Source: Pseudomonadota bacterium
GTDB lineage: Bacteria; Pseudomonadota; Alphaproteobacteria; Rhizobiales; Pleomorphomonadaceae
Length of the DNA stretch: 40,457 bases
Assembly: GCA_018262505.1 (NCBI GenBank)
Contig: JAGSYV010000063.1
Location: forward strand, 1-40,457
Direction of reading: 5' to 3'
Both the position numbers and the translations under genes were made by a program. How positions within the stretch are numbered: the stretch's first letter is position 1; each line of letters starts with the position of its first letter. This document shows positions 26,259 to 35,126 of the stretch, piece after piece. The notes under the pieces are model-generated. The model had not been told where the DNA came from. It saw nothing but the letters and a program-made list of their open reading frames with translations, and ran no database searches.

Positions 26259-27749
26259 ATGCTTGCCCTCACCGCCGATCAATATGCGGCCATCGCCTCC
26301 CGCTATCCTCAAGCCGTACGGCCGCGCTTCTGGGCGGTATGGCGGGTGCCGGCACTCGCCGCCGCTACGGTTGTTTATCTCATGTTCTGCTGGTGGGTGT
26401 TCGGCATCGGCCAAGTGCTCGCCAATACCAACTGGCAGATTGCCGGTTCCTATCTCGTGCAATGGGTGACTTACGAATATCGCCCCACCATCTCGATCGA
26501 TCGCGATGGCGCCATGGCTGTGACCTTTCCGCGCTTCGATCCGATTGGCCCCAATCCGAAACCGGATTGGATGACCGTCGATCGCACCCTGATGGAGCGC
26601 CATATCGCTGCGCCAGCTCCGGCCGGCGCAACGACAGGCGGCTTCATGGCAGGCAGCAGTTTCATGGCGCCAGGAACCGCGCCCGCAGCTCCCACCACGG
26701 AACCGACTGCCCGCGTCGAAGAGGTGGTCAAGCGCGCCGAAGTGCGCTTCTCGGCCGACGCCCGCCTCGTTGTCACCCCGAACCACGTCGTGGTCGAGAG
26801 GAATGGCGAGACGCTGATGGTGCCGCTCGGCACCGGTGACGATGTGCAGGCGACTGGGCCGCTGCCGGCCTGGGCGGAGCAGAAGCGGGCAAGGGATCGC
26901 ATCATCGTTGCCTTCGGCTTGTCCGGCTGGGCGCAGATCGACGGTGGTTCGGTGGTGATACACCGGCGCTTCCCCGGCTGGGTCAACTTCGTCTTCGACA
27001 CCAACTCGGCATTCTTCGGCAAATCGGCCCGGGAAGTGATGCACCTGATCACCGCCGGGCCGCGCCTCGACCCCACCCGCAGTAACCTCGCTCTCGCGGT
27101 CAACGATGTCCTCTACAATCCGTCCTGGCAGCATCTCGATGTCTGGACCAAGCTGCTCGAAACCATCGTCATGGCGTTCATCGGCACGCTGTTCGCGGCG
27201 ATCGTCGCGTTCCCGCTCAGTTTCGTCGCTGCCCGCAACATCACGCCCAACTGGTTGGCCAACCAGACGGCCAAGCGCTTCTTCGACTTCCAACGTTCGG
27301 TCGACATGCTGATCTGGGCGCTGTTCTTCACCCGCGCCTTTGGCCCCGGCCCGATCTCCGGCATGGCGGCCATCTTCTTCACCGACACCGGCTCGCTCGG
27401 CAAGCTGTTCTCGGAGGCGCTGGAGAACATCGACGGTAAGCCGCGCGACGGACTGACTTCCGTGGGTGCCCCGCCGATCGCCGTGCAGCGCTTCGGCGTG
27501 CTGCCACAGGTGCTGCCCGTCTTCGTCAGTCAGACGCTGTATTTCTGGGAATCCAATACCCGTTCGGCCACCATCATCGGCGCCATGGGGGCCGGTGGTA
27601 TCGGTCTCAAGCTGTGGGAGTCGATGCGTACCCACACAAATTGGCCGAACATTTTCTACATGGTGATCCTGATCATCGGCACCGTGTTCATCTTCGACAC
27701 CATTTCCAACGCGCTGCGCAGCCGGCTGACCGGCCGTGTGCAGCCCTGA
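26259..27749 (+). CDS. phnE: Phosphonate ABC transporter permease (second, with large insert)
   Basis: A 496-aa PhnE paralogue, much longer than the usual 260-300 aa. The first helix (about residues 28-48) is followed by some 200 extra soluble residues, including an Ala/Pro/Thr-rich stretch ('APAPAGATTGGF', 'PGTAPAAPTTEPT') and a segment with beta-strand character. The canonical permease core starts near residue 300 ('LLETIVMAFIGTLFAAIVAFPLSFVAARNI', 'LFSEALENIDGKPRDGL', 'SATIIGAMGAGGIG'). ATG 26259 follows GAGGAGG by 6 nt. The inserted domain should face the periplasm; its role is unknown. Confidence 0.92.
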   Translation: MLALTADQYAAIASRYPQAVRPRFWAVWRVPALAAATVVYLMFCWWVFGIGQVLANTNWQIAGSYLVQWVTYEYRPTISIDRDGAMAVTFPRFDPIGPNPKPDWMTVDRTLMERHIAAPAPAGATTGGFMAGSSFMAPGTAPAAPTTEPTARVEEVVKRAEVRFSADARLVVTPNHVVVERNGETLMVPLGTGDDVQATGPLPAWAEQKRARDRIIVAFGLSGWAQIDGGSVVIHRRFPGWVNFVFDTNSAFFGKSAREVMHLITAGPRLDPTRSNLALAVNDVLYNPSWQHLDVWTKLLETIVMAFIGTLFAAIVAFPLSFVAARNITPNWLANQTAKRFFDFQRSVDMLIWALFFTRAFGPGPISGMAAIFFTDTGSLGKLFSEALENIDGKPRDGLTSVGAPPIAVQRFGVLPQVLPVFVSQTLYFWESNTRSATIIGAMGAGGIGLKLWESMRTHTNWPNIFYMVILIIGTVFIFDTISNALRSRLTGRVQP

Positions 27750-27766
27750 CGAGAAGAAGACCTGAT

Positions 27767-28906
27767 ATGACCGATGCTTGCGATTTCGAAATTTGCAACG
27801 CCAGCCTCGTGCTTGAAGATCGCGTCGTCACCGGCGGCGTTATCGTCCGCGATGGTCGAATTGTCGAGGTGACGGAAGGGCCGGCGCGGTACGGCATCGA
27901 TCTCGATGGCGACTATCTCATTCCCGGCCTTGTCGAGCTGCACACCGATCATCTGGAGGTGCATTATGCGCCGCGCCCCGGTGTGCGCTGGGACACCCTT
28001 GCCGCCATCCAGGCGCACGATGGCCAAGTGGCGACGGCCGGCATAACCACGGTGTTCGATTGCCTGCGCATGGGCTCCGATGAGGACGGTGGCTTTGCGC
28101 CGGGTGAGATGCGCTTACTCGCCGATGCGCTCCACGAGGGGCGCGACCAGGGGCGCTTCCGTGCCGACCATCTCATCCACTTGCGCTGCGAAGTGTCGGC
28201 ACCGGATATGCTCGCCGACTACGAAGCCTTTCACGACGACCCGCTGGTCCATCTCGCCTCGGTGATGGATCATTCACCCGGCCAGCGTCAGTTCCAAAAC
28301 CTCGATCAGTACACGCTCTACTACCAGAAAAAACGCGGCCTCTCCGATGAGGCCTTCGCCGCCTTCGTCGCCAAACGACAGGAAGCCTCCGCTCGCCATT
28401 CCGGTCCCAATCGTGAGACTGTGGCCGCCGATTGCCGGGCGCGTGGTATCGCGCTGGCCAGCCACGACGACGCGACCATCGACCACGTTGCTGAATCGGC
28501 CGGCCATGGGATCCGCATCGCCGAGTTTCCGACCACCATGGAAGCCGCTCGCGCCTCGCATGCCGCCGGTATCTCCGTGCTGATGGGCGCGCCCAACATC
28601 GTGCGCGGCAAATCCCATTCGGGCAATATCGCCGCCGGCGATCTTGCCGAGGCCGGCGTGCTCGACGTGCTGTCGTCCGATTACGTGCCGATCAGCCTGA
28701 TCCACGCGCCCTTCGTCCTCGCCGACAATGGGATCGACCTGTCGCGGGCCATCGCCATGGTGACCGCCACGCCGGCCCGGAGCGTCGGCCTTGCCGACCG
28801 TGGCCGGATCGCCGCCGGCCTCCGCGCCGACTTGGTCCATGTTCATCGTCAGGAAGGCGTGCCGGTGGTAAGGGCCGTCTGGCGCGAGGGGCGGCGGGTG
28901 GCGTGA
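27767..28906 (+). CDS. phnM: Ribose 1-phosphonate 5-triphosphate diphosphatase PhnM
   Basis: A 379-aa amidohydrolase-superfamily enzyme that removes pyrophosphate from ribose 1-phosphonate 5-triphosphate. Metal-site text 'LVELHTDHLEVHYAPRPGVRW', 'LASHDDATIDHVAESAGHGI' and 'LMGAPNIVRGKSHSGN' matches PhnM closely. ATG 27767 is 17 nt after the phnE stop; an upstream open frame to 27614 overlaps phnE and is ignored. It overlaps phnN at its stop. Confidence 0.94.
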   Translation: MTDACDFEICNASLVLEDRVVTGGVIVRDGRIVEVTEGPARYGIDLDGDYLIPGLVELHTDHLEVHYAPRPGVRWDTLAAIQAHDGQVATAGITTVFDCLRMGSDEDGGFAPGEMRLLADALHEGRDQGRFRADHLIHLRCEVSAPDMLADYEAFHDDPLVHLASVMDHSPGQRQFQNLDQYTLYYQKKRGLSDEAFAAFVAKRQEASARHSGPNRETVAADCRARGIALASHDDATIDHVAESAGHGIRIAEFPTTMEAARASHAAGISVLMGAPNIVRGKSHSGNIAAGDLAEAGVLDVLSSDYVPISLIHAPFVLADNGIDLSRAIAMVTATPARSVGLADRGRIAAGLRADLVHVHRQEGVPVVRAVWREGRRVA

Positions 28907-29487
28907 TGAACGGTCTCGGGACGTCGCCGCGCGGTTGCATGATCGTTGTCGTCGGTCCATCTGGCGCCGGCAAGGACAGTTTGATGGCTCTAGCGGCTCG
29001 TCACCTTGCCGGACGGTCCGATATCGTTTTTGTACAGCGAATGGTGACGCGAGCCGGCGATGCCGGCGGCGAGGCGCACCGGCCGGTAAGTCTTGAGGAG
29101 TTCGAGGCAACGGCGGCGGCTGGTGGCTTTGCGGTTTTCTGGCGAGCACATGGTCATGGCTACGGCATTCCGGCGCCGACCATCGAGATGGTACGAGTTG
29201 GCCGTTGTCTCGTGGCCAACGGAAGCCGCGCCGCCCTCGGCAATTTTGCCGCCGTCTATCCAACGCTCGCGGTCATCCTTGTTACCGCTGACCGCGATTG
29301 CCTGCTTTCCCGGCTGGCCGCGCGCGGTCGCGAGACCGAGGTGGAGATCAGAGCCCGCCTCGATCGGCCAGAGCCACCATTGCCGGCCGGGTTAGCCATT
29401 TATACCGTCGACAACAGCGGTGATCTTTCCGAGGCCGGGTGGCGCTTTGCCAAGCTGGTCGAGACGATCGCTGACCACCACGCTTGA
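28906..29487 (+). CDS. phnN: Ribose 1,5-bisphosphate phosphokinase PhnN
   Basis: A 193-aa P-loop kinase turning ribose 1,5-bisphosphate into PRPP, the last step of the pathway. Walker A 'VVGPSGAGKDSL' near residue 16, then 'FVQRMVTRAGDAGGEAHRPVSLEEFE' and 'FAVFWRAHGHGYGIP', all typical of PhnN (guanylate-kinase-like). ATG 28906 overlaps the phnM stop (TGATG); GTG 28903 directly before it is an alternative. Confidence 0.93.
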   Translation: MNGLGTSPRGCMIVVVGPSGAGKDSLMALAARHLAGRSDIVFVQRMVTRAGDAGGEAHRPVSLEEFEATAAAGGFAVFWRAHGHGYGIPAPTIEMVRVGRCLVANGSRAALGNFAAVYPTLAVILVTADRDCLLSRLAARGRETEVEIRARLDRPEPPLPAGLAIYTVDNSGDLSEAGWRFAKLVETIADHHA

Positions 29488-29499
29488 GAAGGGACGGCC

Positions 29500-30183
29500 A
29501 TGTCGCATCGTGCCCGTTACGCGCTCTACTACGCCCCACCGATCGACCACCCCATCACCCGCACCGCAGTGCGGTGGCTCGGCCGCGACGCCTTCGGTGG
29601 CCGGGTGTCGGCACGAACGCTGCCGCCGGCCTGGGAGCCGCTGGTTACCGATCCGCGCCGCTACGGCTTTCATGCCACGTTGAAACCCCCGATGCGCCTC
29701 AGGCCGGCATTCCACTCCTGGGACCTGCAGACGGCGGCCAGCGATTTTTGCCGGAAGCAGCAGCCATTTGACATCGGTCACCTCAAGGTGGCGCGTATCG
29801 GCAGCTTCTTTGCACTGGTTCCCGAGAAAGCGCCTCTGGCCCTACGGGCGCTCGCCGATGCGGTCGTGTCGGAATTCGATCGCTTCCGGGCGCTTATGGG
29901 GCCTGAGGAGTTCGCTCGCCGCAACGGTCCCAATCTCGACGCCGTCGAAGTCGAAAACCTCAAGGCGTGGGGCTACCCCTACGTTTTCGAGCGTTTCCGC
30001 TTCCACATGTCGTTGACCGGTCCAGTACCGGAAGATCTGCGCGATGCCGTCGGCAACCATCTCGTGGAGATGTTCGCCGAAAGCCTTAGCCAGCCCGTCA
30101 AAGTCGACGCTCTCACCATTTTCATGGAGGAAGTGCCTGAGGCAGAGTTCGTCGCCCTGTCGCGCGCCGAGTTCGGGGGGTAA
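29500..30183 (+). CDS. DUF1045 protein, 2H phosphoesterase fold (phosphonate operon)
   Basis: A 227-aa DUF1045 protein found in phn operons. It carries both tetrapeptides of the 2H phosphoesterase superfamily, 'HATL' (in 'YGFHATLKPP', about residue 55) and 'HMSL' (in 'FRFHMSLTGP', about residue 170), which open cyclic 2',3' or related phosphodiesters. It follows phnN by 12 nt. phnP, which opens 5-phosphoribosyl 1,2-cyclic phosphate in E. coli, is not in the window, so this protein may do that step; the role is an inference from the fold and context. Confidence 0.88.
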   Translation: MSHRARYALYYAPPIDHPITRTAVRWLGRDAFGGRVSARTLPPAWEPLVTDPRRYGFHATLKPPMRLRPAFHSWDLQTAASDFCRKQQPFDIGHLKVARIGSFFALVPEKAPLALRALADAVVSEFDRFRALMGPEEFARRNGPNLDAVEVENLKAWGYPYVFERFRFHMSLTGPVPEDLRDAVGNHLVEMFAESLSQPVKVDALTIFMEEVPEAEFVALSRAEFGG

Positions 30184-30280
30184 GGATCATCCGACGAGGG
30201 TGACTTGTTTGCGAAAGACTGCTTGGCGCGCTAATTTCGCCGACACAGCTTTCCTATCCGTTCAACTCGGACCAACCCGC

Positions 30281-31972
30281 ATGTTTGACGAAGCCATGCT
30301 TCGAGATGCCGTCGGCGATGCGACCTTTTCACGCGGGAAAGCCTATTGGCGAGAGGGCCGCGTCAGATTCTCGCAGCCAAACGGGCAGGAAATTCGGGCG
30401 ACGGTCAAGGGAAGCGAGACCTACCGCGTCAAGCTGAGGAAGGTTGGGGACAGGCTTGTCGGATCGTGCACATGTCCCGCTTTCGCGGACATGCCCGTTT
30501 GCAAGCACATGGTAGCCGTCGCGCTCGCCGCCAACGCGTTGCCCAGGAAACAGGACGGCAACGCCGATATCGGCGAGAATGACCTGATTGCGAAATTCCT
30601 CGGGTCGCTGCCACGTGAACGCCTCATCGCGATGATTCTCGATCTCGCCGACCGCTTTCCGGAAGCCGAGCTGAGCCTCGACCTCGCCGCCAGCAGTCTG
30701 ATGGCCGACGACAAGACCGTTCTCGCCCGGTTTCGCGGGGCACTGGCTGAGGCCATCGATATCGATGACTTCGTCGACTATGCCGATGCCTCGGAGTGGG
30801 CCTCCAGTGTCGAGGAAGTGCTGGATGCGATCGAGCTTCTCGTCGACCAGGGGCGAGCCGGCATCGCCATGACACTTGTCGAAGAGGCGATCGAGGATGT
30901 TGGCCTTGCCAGCAACATGATCGACGATTCCAATGGCGAAATCGTCGGGTTGATCTATCGCTGCCGTGAAATCCATGCCCTTGCCGCAGCCCAGGCTCGA
31001 CCCGACCCGAGGGAATTCGCAGTACGGCTCGTGGAGTTGGTATTGGAGCATGAACTTTTCGAGGCGAGCGAGATCGTATCCGTCTACGGCAACATCCTCG
31101 GCGAAGCAGGTCTCGCCGAACTCGAACGACTGGCGCTGAGCGGCCTCGATCTTCTGCCTCCCCTCAAACGCGGCGCAAGATATTCCGACGGTCCGGATTG
31201 GTCGGGCCGCTGGAGTCTCACCCATCTCGCCGATGATTGCGCCGCCCGACGCGGCGACCTCGATGCCCGTATCGCCATCCGGAAGCGTAATCTCGGCCAC
31301 ACTCAGGACTATTTGCGGATTGTGGAGTTGCTTGTCGATGGCGGGCGCGATGCGGATGCGCTCGCTTGGATACGCGAGGCGCTTTTCGTGTTCGAAGACG
31401 AACAGGATGATCGTTTTGTGGCCGCGGCTCTGCCGGTGTTTGATCGTGCCGGGCTTGCTGCCGAGGCTGATCGGCTTGCCTGGAAGAGCTTTTCATCCCG
31501 TCCGTCCAAAGCCTTGTTCAATCTGCTGATGCAGAGAACAGACGCGACGTCGCGCGAGGAAGTCGCCAACAACGCCATTGCCCATCTGAAAAATCGTCTC
31601 GATCGCAGTGGCGGTCACGGGGCAGCACTCTTGGTCGATCTCCTAACAGCCCAAGCGCGATATGACGATGCTTGGCAAGTGGTCGACCGTTACAAGTTGC
31701 CAGAAATCGCTGGCGTCGTTGGTGGCCTCACCGAAGCGAGCGTCACCAGCCATCCCGATCGAGCAACGGCCATCTGGCGGCGACAAATTGGCGGACTGGT
31801 TGGCTCCGGGGGCAACCAGAACTACGAGGCCGCCCACAAGATTCTGGCGCGACTTGCGGACGTTGCGGCAAAATCGGGAACCGCAGCGGATCACGAGGCT
31901 TACGTTCTCGATCTGCGCACTCGGTATCGGGCCAAGAGAAACTTCGTGAAATTATTCGGATTTTTGAGCTGA
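30281..31972 (+). CDS. SWIM zinc-finger domain protein
   Basis: A 563-aa protein. Residues about 6-85 include a SWIM motif C-x-C-x8-C-x-H ('CTCPAFADMPVCKH'), a zinc-binding fold for nucleic-acid or protein contact; the rest is helical, with repeat-like segments ('EWASSVEEVLDAIELLVDQGRAGIAMTLVEEAI'; 'AALLVDLLTAQARYDDAWQVVDRYKL'), similar to TPR-like C-termini of SWIM proteins. ATG 30281 is the first good start; an open frame to 30044 overlaps the DUF1045 gene and is rejected. It lies 97 nt after the phn operon. No Snf2 helicase, its common partner, is nearby. Function unknown. Confidence 0.82.
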   Translation: MFDEAMLRDAVGDATFSRGKAYWREGRVRFSQPNGQEIRATVKGSETYRVKLRKVGDRLVGSCTCPAFADMPVCKHMVAVALAANALPRKQDGNADIGENDLIAKFLGSLPRERLIAMILDLADRFPEAELSLDLAASSLMADDKTVLARFRGALAEAIDIDDFVDYADASEWASSVEEVLDAIELLVDQGRAGIAMTLVEEAIEDVGLASNMIDDSNGEIVGLIYRCREIHALAAAQARPDPREFAVRLVELVLEHELFEASEIVSVYGNILGEAGLAELERLALSGLDLLPPLKRGARYSDGPDWSGRWSLTHLADDCAARRGDLDARIAIRKRNLGHTQDYLRIVELLVDGGRDADALAWIREALFVFEDEQDDRFVAAALPVFDRAGLAAEADRLAWKSFSSRPSKALFNLLMQRTDATSREEVANNAIAHLKNRLDRSGGHGAALLVDLLTAQARYDDAWQVVDRYKLPEIAGVVGGLTEASVTSHPDRATAIWRRQIGGLVGSGGNQNYEAAHKILARLADVAAKSGTAADHEAYVLDLRTRYRAKRNFVKLFGFLS

Positions 31973-32108
31973 CAGTTGCCCATCACCTAACGCAATCGTA
32001 ACTCTCGACGGTGCCCGGCGTCCGGATGAAGAGAGGCGGGAATGTCCGGGACAACTCGGCGATGGCGGGCTTCTCCTCGACGCTGAAAGCCCGGGTATCA
32101 CCAAGCCC
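31973..32108. other. Gap between convergent SWIM and phosphodiesterase genes
   Basis: 136 nt with no gene. A 7-bp inverted repeat CGGGCTT/AAGCCCG (within about 32060-32100) could help terminate both transcripts but has no U-tract. Confidence 0.3.
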
Positions 32109-32909
32109 TCACGGCCCGGCGCAGGGTGCCGCCCGACCACTTGCCACTTCGCCAACCTCGGCGCCGTAGGCGCGTAGGCCGCGTTCATCAAGCATGATGA
32201 CGCGATAGCAAGGGTTTCCTCTCGTCCATAACGGATCGGGCTTGCTGATGTCGGTGATGAAGCGGTGGGCACAAGCCTGACCTGAGCTGAAAGCAATGCC
32301 TTCCGCGCTGGTGCCGGCGAGCGGCATATGGATATGCCCGAAGGCGATGTGCCGAACGCCCGGCGCGTGAGCGGCGAGGCGGCGCATCAAGCGGCCATCG
32401 TCATGCATGCCAATCCGGTCGAAATGAGCGATGCCGCAGTCCATCGGCGGGTGATGGATGAAGACGGTGACCGGCGCATCGCCCGCGCCGGCGAGTGCGG
32501 CGTCGAGCCAAGCCATGCGCTTGTCGCAATAGGCCCCACCGATGAAGCCTCGTTCATGGCTGTCGAGAAACAAGAGCCGGCCGCAGTCCGTGTCGAGAAA
32601 CGACTGAATAAAGCCGTTACCGTCGCGCGGATAATCGGCAAAGGCCGCGACGAACTCCGGCCTGCCGTCGTGATTACCGAGCATCAGGCGCATCTCGAAG
32701 GGCACGGGTGCCAGGATGTCCTTCAAGAGCGCATAAGCCTCGCTATCGCCGTTGTTGCAGAGGTCGCCCGTGATGACACCAAGATCGGCATCGGCGTGCT
32801 TGTCGATGATATCGGCAACAGCCGCTCTCAGCTGTCTCTCAGGGTCGACGCCCTGCACCAGAACGCCGGATGGCATCAGGTGTGTGTCTGTCAACTGTAT
32901 GATTTTCAA
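32109..32909 (-). CDS. GpdQ-like metallophosphodiesterase
   Basis: Calcineurin-type metallophosphoesterase of 266 aa resembling bacterial glycerophosphodiesterase GpdQ and cyclic-nucleotide phosphodiesterases. The full metal-site set is visible: D-x-H ('LTDTHL', residues 7-9), GD ('VITGDL'), GNHD ('LGNHDG'), HH ('FIHHPP') and GHxH ('FGHIHM'). The start is TTG 32909, giving the canonical 'KIIQLTDTH' N-terminus; no in-frame ATG is near. It ends the ABC-importer operon, the place UgpQ (a different fold) has in E. coli. It probably hydrolyses a glycerophosphodiester after uptake (inferred). Confidence 0.85.
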   Translation of the reverse strand: MKIIQLTDTHLMPSGVLVQGVDPERQLRAAVADIIDKHADADLGVITGDLCNNGDSEAYALLKDILAPVPFEMRLMLGNHDGRPEFVAAFADYPRDGNGFIQSFLDTDCGRLLFLDSHERGFIGGAYCDKRMAWLDAALAGAGDAPVTVFIHHPPMDCGIAHFDRIGMHDDGRLMRRLAAHAPGVRHIAFGHIHMPLAGTSAEGIAFSSGQACAHRFITDISKPDPLWTRGNPCYRVIMLDERGLRAYGAEVGEVASGRAAPCAGP

Positions 32910-32926
32910 GATGGTTATTCCAAATG

Positions 32927-32952
32927 GGATCGCGGCGCGTGTGCCGCGATCC
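32927..32952 (-). terminator. Intercistronic hairpin between binding protein and phosphodiesterase
   Basis: Perfect 10-bp stem (32927-32936 with 32943-32952), loop of 6 nt, 19 nt past the stop of the binding-protein gene. On the minus strand CATTTGG follows, no U-tract, so it looks like an mRNA-stabilising or attenuating element rather than a full terminator. Confidence 0.55.
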
Positions 32953-32971
32953 TTGTGGTGATCAGATTGGC

Positions 32972-34267
32972 TTATTTCATCAGCGCGTTGGTCTGCTCGA
33001 CGAGCTGCTTCAGGCCGTTCTCAGGCGTCAGTTCGCCGCGCATGACGGCGCCGATGATGTCACGCTGGGCGCGCCAGATGCGGACGGAGTCGCCACCGGG
33101 ATAGCCGGCCCAAGGTAGCGAACGGTCGGCTTGCAACGACGCCGTCTTCACATTCGGATGTTCGGCGTAGTAGGGGGCCAGATAGTCCGGTCCGGTGGCC
33201 AGCTTGTTGGTCGGCAGATAGCCGGTGATGCGGACGATGGTGTTCTGCGCCTCGGGACCGGTCACCCACTTCAGGTACTTCCAGGCGGCGTCCTGCTTGG
33301 CCTTGTCTTGGGTGAGGATCACAGCCGAGTTGCCACCTGTGGGCACGCCACCCTTCTCCTTGTTGTCCATAGGGAAGGTCGCCGTCCTCAGGTGGAAGCG
33401 GTCGCCGACCAGCCCCTCGATGGTCTGAACATGAGCAGGCGTCGAGAAAATGAAACCGGTGAGGCCGGCGCCGAACTGCTGGCGTGACTGGTCCCAGTCG
33501 AGCAGGTTCTGCCCACCTTCGGTGACGAAACTCCGGACAAGCTTCAAGGCGTTGAGGCCGACTTCGTTGTCGAAGGCCACCGTCGAGGTGGCGGTATCAA
33601 CCAGCGTGCCACCTTGCTCATAGACCAGGGCCTGCCACAGCCAGTCGTCAGGCCAGCCATTGATGTCGTAGGCCATGCCGGAAATCTTCGGATCGAGCGC
33701 GTGGATCTTCTTGGCGAGATCGACCAGCTCGGGGAAAGTCTTGGGCATGTTTTCCGGATCGCCGCCGGCCTTGGTCACCAGATCGGCGTTGATGTATATG
33801 ATCGGCGAGGAGGCATTGACCGGCAGGCCATACTGCTTGCCGTCGATCTGACCAAGCGCGGCCATTTTCGGCGTGTAGTTCTTGTCGAGGAAGGCTTGGC
33901 CGCCCTCGGCCTCAATGAACGGGGTCAGATCGGTGATCTGGTTGCGCGGCGCCAGCGTGTGAACAAGCTCAGCCGTCATGTTGTAGCCGGAGAAATAGAC
34001 GTCGGGCAGCTCGCCGGTGACGGCGGCGCGCAGCACCTGCTGCTGGCCGTCATTGTAGCTGGCGGCCGGCGCCAAGAAGCTGATCTTGATATCCGGGTTG
34101 TTCTTCATGAACTCATCGGCCAGCGGCTGATGGAACTTGGTAAAGCCCGGCAGATTGTAGAGAACGTTCAGGGTCACCTGATCGGCGGCGAGACTGGACG
34201 CGGCCGGGCCGACGAAGGCAGCGGCAAGAGCGATGCTACCCATAAGGGTGCGTCGGTTGATCAGCAT
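32972..34267 (-). CDS. ABC transporter substrate-binding protein, family 1 (UgpB-like)
   Basis: A 431-aa periplasmic binding protein. Signal peptide (residues 1 to about 28, 'RRTLMGSIALAAAFVG...SSLAA'; twin Arg at 5-6 but without the full Tat motif). 'LPDVYFSGYN', 'YGLPVNASSPIIYINADLVTKAGGDPENMPKTFPELVDLAKKI' and 'TGYLPTNKL' are typical of the UgpB/MalE class. 'NASSPIIYIN' aligns with UgpB 'NSSTPVLYYN'. It is the fourth gene of the importer operon, 37 nt after the permease. With the phosphodiesterase next to it, glycerol phosphates or diesters are the leading ligand guess; a sugar is possible. Confidence 0.88.
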   Translation of the reverse strand: MLINRRTLMGSIALAAAFVGPAASSLAADQVTLNVLYNLPGFTKFHQPLADEFMKNNPDIKISFLAPAASYNDGQQQVLRAAVTGELPDVYFSGYNMTAELVHTLAPRNQITDLTPFIEAEGGQAFLDKNYTPKMAALGQIDGKQYGLPVNASSPIIYINADLVTKAGGDPENMPKTFPELVDLAKKIHALDPKISGMAYDINGWPDDWLWQALVYEQGGTLVDTATSTVAFDNEVGLNALKLVRSFVTEGGQNLLDWDQSRQQFGAGLTGFIFSTPAHVQTIEGLVGDRFHLRTATFPMDNKEKGGVPTGGNSAVILTQDKAKQDAAWKYLKWVTGPEAQNTIVRITGYLPTNKLATGPDYLAPYYAEHPNVKTASLQADRSLPWAGYPGGDSVRIWRAQRDIIGAVMRGELTPENGLKQLVEQTNALMK

Positions 34268-34304
34268 GGAAAACTCCAGGGTTGGTCGGTGGGAAGGCGC
34301 CGGA

Positions 34305-35126
34305 TTACTTCACTCCGGTCATGGTGATGCCCGCGATGAACTGTCGGCGTGCGAGCAGGAAGCAGAGCAGCATGGGCGTCGTGGTGATCGCAGCGCCGGC
34401 CATGAGTGCGCCGTAGTTGGCACCCGATTCCGCATCGGAAAAGAACAGCATGCCAAGCGGCGGCGGTGCCAGGTTGATGTCGGAGACGACGACCATCGGC
34501 CAGAACAGATCGTTCCAGTGCGCCACCAGCGAGAAGACCGAAAAGGCTGCAAGCGCTGGCAGGGAGCCGCGCAGGACCAATCCCCAGCAGATTTCCATCT
34601 CGGAGAATCCGTCCATGCGAGCCGCCTCGACGATTTCGTCGGGATAACGGCGAAAGGACTGGTGGAACAGGAAGATGGCAAAGACCGACAGGAAGAACGG
34701 CATCATCATGCCGAAATAGCTGTTGAGCAGTTTCGCCTTGGCCAGCCCGACGAACAGCGGCAGCGCCAGGGACTGAATCGGCACGCAAAGCGCGGCGATG
34801 ACCAGAGCCAGCAGAAGCTTGCGGCCGGGAAACTTCAGCTTGGCCAGGGCATAGGCCGCAGGCACGGCCGTCAGGACCTGCACGACAAGAATGCCGAGAC
34901 AGACAATAACGCCATTCAGCATGAAGCGAGCCATTGGAACCTGACTCGCGGCGCGACCGTAGTTCTCGACCGCATCGAAGTTCCTGGGGATCGGCCAAAG
35001 CGAAATATCGAAGATCTCGGCCGGAGAGCGGATCGACGTCAGGAACATCCAGTAGAAGGGCAGCAGCATAAAGCCTGCCCCCAGGGTCAAAACGACATGC
35101 GGGACGTATCGTCTGAGCGTGGCCAT
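34305..35126 (-). CDS. ABC transporter permease, UgpE/MalG-type
   Basis: A 273-aa carbohydrate-type (CUT1) permease with six predicted membrane helices. The N-terminal helix is 'VVLTLGAGFMLLPFYWMFLTS'; the cytoplasmic EAA loop is 'EIVEAARMDGFSEMEICWGLVLRGSLPAL', placed normally about 80 residues from the C-terminus; the end is 'FIAGITMTGVK', the usual ending of this class. The start overlaps the stop of the partner permease by one base (35126), so the pair is coupled. Confidence 0.92.
   Translation of the reverse strand: MATLRRYVPHVVLTLGAGFMLLPFYWMFLTSIRSPAEIFDISLWPIPRNFDAVENYGRAASQVPMARFMLNGVIVCLGILVVQVLTAVPAAYALAKLKFPGRKLLLALVIAALCVPIQSLALPLFVGLAKAKLLNSYFGMMMPFFLSVFAIFLFHQSFRRYPDEIVEAARMDGFSEMEICWGLVLRGSLPALAAFSVFSLVAHWNDLFWPMVVVSDINLAPPPLGMLFFSDAESGANYGALMAGAAITTTPMLLCFLLARRQFIAGITMTGVK

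Noticed and set aside
26019-27635. A 538-aa minus-strand ORF
   Set aside because: Antisense to both phnE genes; composition (Arg/His/Gly/Asp-rich, no domain) is that of a high-GC shadow frame.
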